Source: JBAXGW01 sp037139195 (GTDB lineage Bacteria; Bacteroidota; Bacteroidia; Bacteroidales; JAHJDW01). From it: a DNA stretch of 42,317 nucleotides. Below, piece after piece: positions 34,762 through 42,270 of the stretch; the stretch's first letter is position 1, and each line of letters begins with the position of its first letter. The stretch covers positions 1 to 42,317 of the forward strand of contig JBAXGW010000036.1 of assembly GCA_037139195.1 (NCBI GenBank). The letters run 5' to 3'. A program made the position numbers and the translations under genes. The notes under the pieces were generated by a model that was not told the origin of the DNA, made no database searches, and was given only the letters and a program-made list of their open reading frames with translations.

Positions 34762-35979
34762 ATGATCGACACAGGTTCAACGGCGTTTATGCTATTATCA
34801 ACTTCTTTGGTAATGCTAATGACGCCAGGTTTAGCTTTCTTTTACGGAGGACTTGCCACAAAACGTAACATTTTAGGAGTAATGATTCAAAGTTTTCTAT
34901 CATTAGGATGGACAACCGTACTTTGGGTCATTTTTGGCTATTCGCTTTGCTTTAGTGGCGGAGCAGGTGGCATTTTCGGAAATTTCGACAAAGCTTTTTT
35001 AGCAGGCGTTGGCTTAGATTCGATGTACACAAACGGCAAAATTCCTGAAATAGTTTTTATTGCCTATCAAATGATGTTTGCAATTATCACTCCAGCACTT
35101 ATCACAGGAGCTTTTGCTAATCGCGTTACTTTTAAATCGTATTTTATTTTCTTAACTGTATGGCAAATTTTTGTGTATTATCCATTTGTACACATGATTT
35201 GGGGTGGCGGTTTATTAGCACAATGGGGCGTTATCGACTTTGCTGGTGGTATTGTTGTACATGCAACGGCAGGTTTTGCGGCTTTGGCTTCAGTATTCTA
35301 TGTAGGTGCACGCGTTGATAAAAATTCAACTCCAAATAGTATTCCATTAGTAGCTATTGGAAGTGGACTTCTTTGGTTTGGCTGGTATGGTTTCAATGCT
35401 GGTAGCGAGTTAGCTGTTGATGGAATTACATCTTTAGCATTTTTAAATACCGATATAGCTGCTTCTTTTGCTACTATAGCATGGGTAGTTGTTGAATGGA
35501 GTAAAGAAAGAAAACCAAAATTTGTTGGTTTATTAACAGGTGGTATAGCTGGATTAGCAACAATAACTCCATGTGCTGGATTTGTACCGCTTTGGGCTTC
35601 ACCTATTATTGGAACTGCAGCTGGCTTATTCTGTTATTATGCGGTTCAGTTTAAAAACAAAATGAAATGGGACGATGCACTTGATGTATGGGGTGTTCAC
35701 GGAATGGGTGGAGTTCTTGGCACAATATTATTAGGTGTTTTCGCATCAAAAGCTATTAACCCTGCTGGTGCTGATGGCTTAATACTTGGTGGTTCATCTT
35801 TCTTTTGGAAAGAACTTATTGCAGTAATTATAGCTTCTGTTTATGCATTTGTATTTACATATATTATGCTAATAATCATAAACTTTATAACACCTGTGAG
35901 AGTTTCTGAAGAAGATGAAAAGTCTGGACTCGATGTTACATTGCATGGAGAGCAGGCTTATGACGAAGGTGCATTATAA
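34762..35979 (+). CDS. amt: Ammonium transporter
   Basis: An eleven-helix inner-membrane channel of the Amt/MEP/Rh family for ammonium uptake. At 405 residues the chain is full length. The pore twin histidines are His167 (DFAGGIVVHATAG) and His313 (DVWGVHGMGG), and the family signature surrounding them is intact. The mature protein begins directly with the first helix, with no long signal peptide. No P-II (glnK) gene is next to it, unusual for amt, while a putative porin lies upstream. It ends at a strong terminator. Confidence 0.95.
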   Translation: MIDTGSTAFMLLSTSLVMLMTPGLAFFYGGLATKRNILGVMIQSFLSLGWTTVLWVIFGYSLCFSGGAGGIFGNFDKAFLAGVGLDSMYTNGKIPEIVFIAYQMMFAIITPALITGAFANRVTFKSYFIFLTVWQIFVYYPFVHMIWGGGLLAQWGVIDFAGGIVVHATAGFAALASVFYVGARVDKNSTPNSIPLVAIGSGLLWFGWYGFNAGSELAVDGITSLAFLNTDIAASFATIAWVVVEWSKERKPKFVGLLTGGIAGLATITPCAGFVPLWASPIIGTAAGLFCYYAVQFKNKMKWDDALDVWGVHGMGGVLGTILLGVFASKAINPAGADGLILGGSSFFWKELIAVIIASVYAFVFTYIMLIIINFITPVRVSEEDEKSGLDVTLHGEQAYDEGAL

Positions 35980-35991
35980 AAATCTTTCCTT

Positions 35992-36015
35992 CTAGATTGA
36001 TTACCTAGATTGATT
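35992..36015. repeat. Short direct repeat (CTAGATTGATT twice)
   Basis: An 11-base unit occurs at 35992-36002 and again at 36005-36015, just after the amt stop codon and before the terminator. A small slippage duplication, probably without function. Confidence 0.8.
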
Positions 36016-36026
36016 GTTGTTAATTG

Positions 36027-36056
36027 AAGGAGGCTGCATTAGTGCAGCCTTTTTTC
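36027..36056 (+). terminator. Rho-independent terminator for amt
   Basis: AGGCTGCA / TGCAGCCT stem with a TTAG loop and a T tract. The opposite strand lacks a T run, so it serves amt and not the convergent gene that starts its stop codon one base later. Confidence 0.93.
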
Positions 36057-37016
36057 TTAATAAAATAAAATATTCACATTGTTTTTCAATGTTTTCTCTG
36101 CCACTTCTTTAAAATATATTCTTTTCTTATCGTATTTTTTTTGTTTTAAAAAATCAGCAAGTATATCCTTGCGTTGCATTCCAAGAACATTTGAAGTATA
36201 TTCGATCATTATTAAATAATCTTTTTTTCTTACTATTTCTGTAATTTTCTCAATTTTGCTGCTTTCATAAGCAATATCATTTAACAAAAAAACAGATTCA
36301 ACTTTAAGAACTGGCTGAAGTTTTTCAATTTTAAAAACACCAATATTTGCAGTGTCTCTGGTTTTCTCCAAAGAGACATTGTCAATTTTAATAGACATCG
36401 ACCTCTCTTTTATTATTTTAGTAGCTCTTTCATCAATAAAAACCATAAAATATTTAGCATCCGATTTTGCTTTAAATGAACCTGTATTTTTAACATAAAA
36501 ATACTCGTTTTTGCAAACTTTCGTTTTCTTCAAATCTGAGAATCTATTAGTTAAAGCCACTAACTCTTTATGAGTTTTTGGAAGAACATCAGTATAGGCT
36601 AAATCTACAAAATTTGCATATAAACTATCGAAATCAAAAAACATATAACTTTCGTAATAATAAATTGAATCCTTTTTTATCTTTTCATTTAATTTAAAAA
36701 CAATAATGCTTCCAACCATAATTTCTAAAAATGATTTGCCTCTATAAGGAATCAGAAGCCATCTATTTAAATCGAGATTTTCGGTTAGATGACCTTTTGT
36801 TCGAATTTCGTTATAATAATTACATGAAATAATTTCACAACTATCGAGAACATATCTATCCGTACACCAGAATGTTAAAGTCCCATCTGAGCATTTTGTA
36901 TTACCAATTAATGCATTGTCGCGTTCAAATCCATAATTAGGCAAGATATTTTGCGAAAAAGATGTGTTTGAAGCTGCTTGCACTAATATTAAAGCACAAA
37001 GTATTATTTTTTTCAT
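36057..37016 (-). CDS. Secreted protein with possible degenerate OmpA-like C-terminus
   Basis: A 319-residue exported protein: signal peptide to about residue 22 (TSFSQ), then NILPNYGFE, resembling the N-x-VPN-x-SFE opening common before beta-sandwich domains of Bacteroidota surface proteins. Cysteines cluster at about 42-66 (KCSDGTLTFWC, SCEIISC). The last 80 residues (FLLNDIAYESSKIEKI, MIEYTSNVLGMQRKDILADFLKQKKYDKKRIYF) follow the rhythm of an OmpA peptidoglycan-binding domain but lack its key Asp/Arg residues. The domain call is therefore weak. It converges on amt and lies downstream of the HAD gene. Confidence 0.5.
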   Translation of the reverse strand: MKKIILCALILVQAASNTSFSQNILPNYGFERDNALIGNTKCSDGTLTFWCTDRYVLDSCEIISCNYYNEIRTKGHLTENLDLNRWLLIPYRGKSFLEIMVGSIIVFKLNEKIKKDSIYYYESYMFFDFDSLYANFVDLAYTDVLPKTHKELVALTNRFSDLKKTKVCKNEYFYVKNTGSFKAKSDAKYFMVFIDERATKIIKERSMSIKIDNVSLEKTRDTANIGVFKIEKLQPVLKVESVFLLNDIAYESSKIEKITEIVRKKDYLIMIEYTSNVLGMQRKDILADFLKQKKYDKKRIYFKEVAEKTLKNNVNILFY

Positions 37017-37066
37017 TGCATTAAATGATTAATTGTTTCCTTGCTTTAAACGACAAATACATTTAA

Positions 37067-37702
37067 TTATTGTAATAAAGTAAACTCCTCATCAAACAAT
37101 TCAACTATATCATCTTCATCTTTCAAATGATATACATACATTCCTAATTCTTGCGCTGGAAGAAGATTTTTTTCTAGGTCGTCGATATAAATTGTTTCCG
37201 ATGGATTTAGATTGTTTTCGGATAACACTTTTTGATAAAATTCTTTATCGGGTTTTACCATTCCATGATCAAATGAAAAGTAGGCTTTTTCAAATAAATC
37301 ATCAAACGATTTAACGCCGTGTTCATTCTGCATATCCAACAAATACTTGTCGTAATGAATTTTATTGGTATTGCTCAAAAGAAAAGTGCGATAATTTGAT
37401 TTGATATTTTTTAGCAGGAATATTCGGTATTTCGGAATGTCTAGTAAAAGGGCATTCCACGCTAAAAGCAATTCTTCATCTGATATAAATTTGTCGGCAT
37501 ATAATTTCAATTCATTGAAAAACTCTTTTTGCCCGATTTCATTTTTTTCGAGTAAAATAAATGTATTTGCTTGCTTAAACTTAGTAACAAGCTCTTCGGG
37601 ATTTTTTATACCTAATTTTTTAAAAGCATCAATTGTTAACTGAAAATCGATATTAAGCACTACGCCACCAAAATCGAATATTATATTTTTAATTGAACTC
37701 AT
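37067..37702 (-). CDS. HAD-superfamily phosphatase (YihX-like)
   Basis: A 211-residue cytosolic phosphatase of the DxG variety. Motif I is IIFDFGGVVLNID with nucleophile Asp10, motif II is FLLSNTNK, motif III contains HGMVKPDKEFY with the catalytic Lys, and motif IV is YIDDLEKNL. This matches YihX / epoxide-hydrolase-N-terminal-type phosphatases, which act on sugar phosphates, but the substrate is not determined. It carries its own promoter-like box and is transcribed divergently from mtnA across a 381-base gap. Confidence 0.85.
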   Translation of the reverse strand: MSSIKNIIFDFGGVVLNIDFQLTIDAFKKLGIKNPEELVTKFKQANTFILLEKNEIGQKEFFNELKLYADKFISDEELLLAWNALLLDIPKYRIFLLKNIKSNYRTFLLSNTNKIHYDKYLLDMQNEHGVKSFDDLFEKAYFSFDHGMVKPDKEFYQKVLSENNLNPSETIYIDDLEKNLLPAQELGMYVYHLKDEDDIVELFDEEFTLLQ

Positions 37703-37719
37703 CTTAGTTTAATTTTTAA

Positions 37720-37727
37720 CAAAAATA
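37720..37727 (-). promoter_or_regulatory. Putative -7 promoter box (TATTTTTG)
   Basis: A minus-strand match to TAnnTTTG 17 bases upstream of the HAD phosphatase start. No convincing -33 box is present. Confidence 0.4.
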
Positions 37728-37794
37728 CGTATTTTTACATTTGAATTTATTTATTATGGTTGTGTTTTAAAACAATGTAGGTTTCGGAGCAAAA

Positions 37795-37936
37795 GCTTGC
37801 TATAGCAAGCGCTTTATTTACACAGTGTCACACAGAGGTGAAGCACAGAGTTGCACAGAGAAAATAAAAAAAACAGTGTAACTCTATGACAAAACACAGT
37901 GTTACACTGTGCAAAAAAAAAGTTGCCTTAGGCAAC
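37795..37936. repeat. Palindrome and CACAGAG-repeat island
   Basis: The 381-base gap between the HAD gene and mtnA (37703-38083) holds no gene. It contains a perfect 16-base palindrome (37795-37810, GCTTGCTATAGCAAGC), a loose array of CACAG(A/T)G units (37830-37860), a 17-base hairpin (37895-37911, CACAGTGT/ACACTGTG) and a 15-base hairpin (37922-37936, GTTGCCT/AGGCAAC). These look like small repeated elements, not operators, since they differ from one another. Confidence 0.75.
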
Positions 37937-38042
37937 AACGTAGAAAGCAAAAAAATCTACAATATTATAAAACAGAACCTTTATTATTAATCAAGCGAAG
38001 AAAATTGAAATCAAGGAGTTTTACTTTAATCTTTAAGATAAC

Positions 38043-38077
38043 TTCAGAATTCAGTATTCAGGCTTTAAAATTCTGAA
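38043..38077 (+). repeat. Inverted repeat immediately before mtnA
   Basis: TTCAGAATT (38043-38051) pairs with AATTCTGAA (38069-38077) across 17 bases that also hold two more TTCAG units. The hairpin ends 6 bases before the mtnA ATG. It could affect translation of mtnA, or simply be another repeat remnant. Confidence 0.6.
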
Positions 38078-38083
38078 AAAAGT

Positions 38084-39169
38084 ATGAATATCTCAAATAA
38101 ACAATATACCACAATTTGGCTCAACGAAGATAATCAGTCGGTTTCGGTTATCGATCAACGTATTTTGCCTTTTAAGTTTGAAATTTTAAGTCTTAAAAGT
38201 ACAGAAGACGTTTTTAATGCCATTTCAGACATGACAGTTCGTGGAGCTCCATTAATTGGCGTAACAGGCGCTTTTGGAGTTTGGCTTTCGGCATTGGAAT
38301 TGGTTAAGGCAAATAATTATAATTTAGATAATTTAAAAAAAGAAGCTGAATATATTAAATCGTCTCGTCCTACAGCAATCAATTTAGCATACGCTGTTGA
38401 TAGAATTATGGCGAAAATGTTAGATAGTTCAGATACTGTTTCAATTGCCTTGGAAGAAGCTGAAATCTTCCGTTTGGAGGAAATAGAAAATTGTCGTTTA
38501 ATTGGTTTGCATGGAGTTTCTATTATTGAAGAAATAAGCAAAAAGAAGCAAGGCGAAACTGTAAATATTTTAACACATTGCAATGCAGGCTGGTTGGCTT
38601 GTATTGATTATGGAACGGCTACAGCTCCTATCTATGAAGCTTTTAACAAAGGAATTAAAGTTCATGTGTGGGTAGATGAAACCCGACCTAGAAATCAAGG
38701 TGCACGCTTAACCGCATTTGAATTGGGCGAACACGGCGTGCCTCATACCATTATTGCCGATAATACAGGTGGACATTTGATGCAGCATGGAATGGTTGAT
38801 ATGGTAATTGTTGGCAGCGACCGTACCACTGCAAATGGCGATGTGGCAAATAAAATTGGCACCTATCTAAAAGCACTTGCTGCAAAAGATAATAATATTC
38901 CGTTTTACGTTGCTTTGCCTCTTTCCACTATTGATATGACTATGAATAATGGTATTGCAGAAATTCCTATCGAAACTCGTTCAGAGGATGAAGTGCGATT
39001 TATGGAAGGAGTTGTTAATGGCGAAGTAACTAAAGTTAGAATAACTCCAGAAAATTCAAATGCATTGAATTATGGATTTGATGTAACGCCAGCTCGACTG
39101 GTAACGGGATTGATTACCGAAAGAGGAATTTCAAAAGCCGACAAACTAGAAATAGCTAAACTTTTTTAA
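38084..39169 (+). CDS. mtnA: Methylthioribose-1-phosphate isomerase
   Basis: Isomerises 5-methylthioribose-1-phosphate (or 5-deoxyribose-1-phosphate) to the ribulose form in methionine salvage. The 361 residues carry the MtnA signature: RGAPLIGV (53-60), catalytic Cys166 in LTHCNAGWLA, and Asp246 in VGSDRTTANGDVANKIGTY, with TRPRNQGARLTAFEL between them. These features separate it from eIF2B subunits. A class II aldolase gene starts one base after its stop, so the two are co-transcribed and probably act in sequence. Confidence 0.93.
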   Translation: MNISNKQYTTIWLNEDNQSVSVIDQRILPFKFEILSLKSTEDVFNAISDMTVRGAPLIGVTGAFGVWLSALELVKANNYNLDNLKKEAEYIKSSRPTAINLAYAVDRIMAKMLDSSDTVSIALEEAEIFRLEEIENCRLIGLHGVSIIEEISKKKQGETVNILTHCNAGWLACIDYGTATAPIYEAFNKGIKVHVWVDETRPRNQGARLTAFELGEHGVPHTIIADNTGGHLMQHGMVDMVIVGSDRTTANGDVANKIGTYLKALAAKDNNIPFYVALPLSTIDMTMNNGIAEIPIETRSEDEVRFMEGVVNGEVTKVRITPENSNALNYGFDVTPARLVTGLITERGISKADKLEIAKLF

Positions 39170-39170
39170 A

Positions 39171-39773
39171 ATGAATAACTCGAATTTGCCAATTGATGGT
39201 TATATAAAGTTTAATTGTGTATTAGAGAAAAGCAATAGCGCAATTCCTGAATTATTTTATACGCAGCTAGAGAAATTTAGAAGAATTTTGTATGATCATA
39301 AGTTGATAGGAGTGTATGACTGCGGAATCGGTTATGGCAATATTAGCATGAGGATTGAAAATACGGATAAATTTATAATAACTGGAAGTGCAACAGGCTC
39401 ATTTCAAGATTTAGACATTGCCCAATACGTAAGAGTTGATAAGGTTGAAGTTGAAACCAATACAGTATATTGCTCTGGCGAGATAAATGCTTCATCCGAA
39501 ACGATGAGCCATGCAGTTGTTTATAAATCTAACGCCAGAATAAATGCGGTTGTTCATGTTCACAATAAACAGATGTGGGAAAAATATCTTAATGTTCTGC
39601 CTTCTACAACTATCGAAAGTGCTTATGGAACGCCTGAAATAGCTAAAGAAATTTCGGATTTAGTAATAAACGAAAGAGGGATATTAATTACTGGCGGACA
39701 TGAAGAAGGAATAATAACTTATAGTGCTGATATAGAAGATGCAACAAATTTAGTTTTAAAATATTTGAAATAA
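39171..39773 (+). CDS. Class II aldolase / adducin-family protein
   Basis: A 200-residue zinc-dependent aldolase-fold protein. Metal ligands are visible as His129 and His131 (VVHVHNKQ) and His177 (TGGHEEG), with catalytic-type Glu110 (SSETMSHAVVY). It sits one base after mtnA. Two family roles fit that context: MtnB dehydratase of methionine salvage, or the Ald2-type aldolase that splits 5-methylthioribulose-1-phosphate (or 5-deoxyribulose-1-phosphate) into dihydroxyacetone phosphate and an aldehyde. No mtnC/D-type gene is nearby, which slightly favours the aldolase route. Substrate unproven. Confidence 0.8.
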   Translation: MNNSNLPIDGYIKFNCVLEKSNSAIPELFYTQLEKFRRILYDHKLIGVYDCGIGYGNISMRIENTDKFIITGSATGSFQDLDIAQYVRVDKVEVETNTVYCSGEINASSETMSHAVVYKSNARINAVVHVHNKQMWEKYLNVLPSTTIESAYGTPEIAKEISDLVINERGILITGGHEEGIITYSADIEDATNLVLKYLK

Positions 39774-39775
39774 AT

Positions 39776-39806
39776 TTTGCTTTATTGAATCCTTTTCTTA
39801 ATTTTG
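39776..39806 (+). promoter_or_regulatory. Promoter of the tRNA gene (TTTG-N19-TAATTTTG)
   Basis: The -33 TTTG (39776-39779) and -7 TAATTTTG (39799-39806) are exact matches to the Bacteroidota consensus with the canonical 19-base spacing, making this the best promoter in the window. Its -33 box begins 3 bases after the aldolase stop codon. A leader hairpin follows at 39815-39835 (AAACAGT/ACTGTTT), ending one base short of the tRNA. Confidence 0.85.
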
Positions 39807-39836
39807 CAACCCTTAAACAGTGAAATGAACTGTTTT

Positions 39837-39913
39837 GGTCTTTTAGCTCAGCTGGTTAGAGCACCTGACTCATAATCAGGGGGTCCTTGGTTCGAGCCCA
39901 AGAAGGACCACCA
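39837..39913 (+). tRNA. tRNA with CAT anticodon (Met or Ile2)
   Basis: A complete cloverleaf with encoded CCA. Acceptor arms GGTCTTT and AAGGACC pair with one G-U; the D arm is GCTC/GAGC; the anticodon stem is CCTGA/TCAGG with CAT at 39871-39873; the T arm is CTTGG/CCAAG with TTCGAGC loop. CAT may be elongator tRNA-Met or tRNA-Ile2, whose C34 becomes lysidine. The C4-G69 pair and G68 lean towards Ile2, but I do not decide. It is a single tRNA with its own promoter and terminator. Confidence 0.97.
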
Positions 39914-39921
39914 ACAATATC

Positions 39922-39949
39922 AAGCCTTTCAGAAATGGAAGGCTTTTTT
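39922..39949 (+). terminator. Rho-independent terminator after the tRNA
   Basis: AAGCCTTTC and GGAAGGCTT arms form a nine-pair stem (one G-U) with an AGAAAT loop and a T run, 9 bases after the CCA end. The rest of the gap to 40117 shows no gene or clear element. Confidence 0.92.
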
Positions 39950-40117
39950 ATTTCTATCTCTTTCTATTCTAATATTATACGTAATCATACGTTGCCTTTA
40001 TTTTTCTTACCACATGTGAATCATGCAACAATCTTCGAAAGTTGTGTAATACTTTTAATTGGAAACAAGGCAACCTTTGCTAAGTGGAAACAATTTCACA
40101 ATTAAAATACATATATT

Positions 40118-41740
40118 ATGAAAAAGACTTTACACATTTTATTAATAACAATAGCACTTATAGCTATTCCAAATGCAAATTTCGGACAAGCTCCAAACTT
40201 GGGTACGGCTTCTAACTTTGTAATTTTTTCAACAGAGGGTGCCGTAAGTAACTCTGGAATATCTCAAATAACAGGAAATGTTGGAACAAACAACGGCTCT
40301 AGCACCGCATTTGGCAATGTGAATGGCAACATGCATGATGCAGATGGTACAAGTGCTCAATGTGCAAGCGATGTTTTAACTGCATACAATCAATTAAATA
40401 GCACAACTCCTACTTACTTTCCTTCGTCATTATTAGGAAATGGACAAATTTTATTGCCTGGTGTTTATTCAATATCTGAAGCAACCACAGTCAATTTAGA
40501 TTTAACATTAAATGCCCAAAACAATTCAAATGCAATATTTATTTTCAAAATTCAAGGCTCACTTTCAACAAACGCTAATGCTAAAGTAAAATTAATAAAT
40601 GGAGCTTTAGCTTGTAATGTTTTCTGGAAAATTGAAGGCTTAGTAAACATGGCATCGGGAACCACAATGAGAGGAACTTTAATTGCAAACAATTCCGCTA
40701 TTAACATGAACACAGGCGATACACTTGAAGGTAGAATTCTATCAACTGCTGGAGCTATAACTGTAGATGGAGTTTTTGCTTATACTCCTATTGGCTGCGG
40801 AAGCCCAACATTAACCGGTGCTACGTATCCAAATCTAGCATCAACAGAATGCTTTGCATTGTTTTCTGGAAGTGGTTCTGTAACAAATGGAGGCACATCA
40901 AATATAACAGGAGATATAGGAACTAATGTTGGTTTAACAACTGGTTTTGACGCTTTAAACGTTATTGGATCCATTCATCCTATTCCTGATGTTGCAACCG
41001 CACAATGTGCATCTGATTTAGCAAATTTATATGCTTATTTAAATACCCTTCCATCTGATATTGAATTACTCTACCCTGCTCAATTCGGTCGTAATTTAGT
41101 TTTAACACCACATACTTATTTGCTAGATGCTGCAACCGTTTTCACCGATACGCTTTATTTAAATGCATTAGGAAATTCTAATTCTGTTTTTGTAATTAAA
41201 ATAAATGGAGCCTTATCCACAAGCACGTATTCTAAAGTATTATTGATTAATGGAGCACTGGCTAAAAATGTTTTTTGGAAAGTTGATGGTGCTGTAGATA
41301 TTAATGATTATTCTGAGTTTAAAGGAACAATTGTTTGCAATAATGGTGCAATTAGCATTAATACGGGTTCTCAATTAAAAGGAAGAGCTTTTACAACTAC
41401 TGGAACTCTACTTACAAATGCTATTGAAGCAAATATGCCTTTGGGATGCACATTTACTCAAGCGATAACTGTAGTTAAAGAAGGCAGCACTGAGTTAGTC
41501 TCTATATATCCAAATCCATTTTGCTCAACAACTAATATTTTATTAAATGATGCTGCTTTATTAAACAATAGTGAATTTAGAATGTTTGATATGCAAGGAA
41601 TTGAAGTAATGAAAATATCGTTGGTAAATCCACTAACTGTTATTAAAACAGGCAATCTATCATCTGGAATTTATTCTTATGCTATAATCACTTCAAGTAA
41701 AATTGTTCAATCAGGAAAACTTATTGCTAAGCAAAAATAA
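40118..41740 (+). CDS. T9SS-secreted tandem ice-binding-like (DUF3494) protein
   Basis: A 540-residue exported protein with a signal peptide (residues 1-24, NANFGQ), two consecutive DUF3494 domains and a T9SS sorting domain (about 461-540; IYPNPFCSTTNI, LSSGIYSYAI). Each DUF3494 domain (about 27-230 and 236-446) has the family course: LGTASNFVIFS or LASTECFALFS opening, ITGNVGTN / ITGDIGTN, a LxPGVYS or LTPHTYL strand, SNAIFIFKIQGSLST / SNSVFVIKINGALST, INGALAxNVFWK and a GT-x-x-xNN turn. Many members bind ice and others act as adhesins; surface-exposed beta-helix faces are expected. No other gene supports a cold habitat, so ice binding is only possible. Confidence 0.92.
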   Translation: MKKTLHILLITIALIAIPNANFGQAPNLGTASNFVIFSTEGAVSNSGISQITGNVGTNNGSSTAFGNVNGNMHDADGTSAQCASDVLTAYNQLNSTTPTYFPSSLLGNGQILLPGVYSISEATTVNLDLTLNAQNNSNAIFIFKIQGSLSTNANAKVKLINGALACNVFWKIEGLVNMASGTTMRGTLIANNSAINMNTGDTLEGRILSTAGAITVDGVFAYTPIGCGSPTLTGATYPNLASTECFALFSGSGSVTNGGTSNITGDIGTNVGLTTGFDALNVIGSIHPIPDVATAQCASDLANLYAYLNTLPSDIELLYPAQFGRNLVLTPHTYLLDAATVFTDTLYLNALGNSNSVFVIKINGALSTSTYSKVLLINGALAKNVFWKVDGAVDINDYSEFKGTIVCNNGAISINTGSQLKGRAFTTTGTLLTNAIEANMPLGCTFTQAITVVKEGSTELVSIYPNPFCSTTNILLNDAALLNNSEFRMFDMQGIEVMKISLVNPLTVIKTGNLSSGIYSYAIITSSKIVQSGKLIAKQK

Positions 41741-41761
41741 CTTACCTAAAATTACATAATT

Positions 41762-42241
41762 ATGAAAACAACTTCAATCAAAAAAGTTCTAATTGCATTA
41801 GATTACGACCCAACCGCAGAAAAAGTAGCAGAATTTGGATATTCGCTTGCCTCAAATGTTGGCGCAGAAATCATAATAATGCATGTGGTTTCTCTCAGAG
41901 CAACTTACTCTTCATTAGGTCATATAACAGTTATGGGATTTGCAGGACATACAGAAATTGATCCAAATACAGACAGTAATATTGTATTAAACAAAGTAGC
42001 CCATAATTTCCTCGAAAAAGCAAAACAGCATTTAAATGACACAACAATAAAAACATTTATAGCTGATGGGGACACAGCTGAAGCAATAGTAAGAACTAGC
42101 AAAGATATTAATGCAGATATTATTGTTTTAGGCTCACATAGTAAAAGATGGTTAGAAAATATAATTATCGGCAGTGTAGCCGAAGAAGTTTTACATCTAT
42201 CTAAAATTCCAGTTTATATTATTCCAACAAAAAAAAACTAA
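41762..42241 (+). CDS. Single-domain universal stress protein
   Basis: A 159-residue cytosolic UspA domain. It begins KKVLIALDYDPTAEKVAEF and ends with the complete nucleotide loop VLGSHSKRWLENIIIGSVAEEVLHLSKIPVYI (given in outline: G-x-x-S/K, then GSVAEEV, then IPVYI), so ATP binding is expected. It differs from the two tandem-domain stress proteins at 7-9 kb in having only one domain. It lies 21 bases after the DUF3494 gene on the same strand and may share its transcript. Confidence 0.93.
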   Translation: MKTTSIKKVLIALDYDPTAEKVAEFGYSLASNVGAEIIIMHVVSLRATYSSLGHITVMGFAGHTEIDPNTDSNIVLNKVAHNFLEKAKQHLNDTTIKTFIADGDTAEAIVRTSKDINADIIVLGSHSKRWLENIIIGSVAEEVLHLSKIPVYIIPTKKN

Positions 42242-42270
42242 AATAAACATTAAAAAATAATATTAATCAA

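Noticed and set aside
39887..40105. 72-residue plus-strand open frame
   Set aside because: It begins inside the tRNA and runs through its terminator; not a gene.
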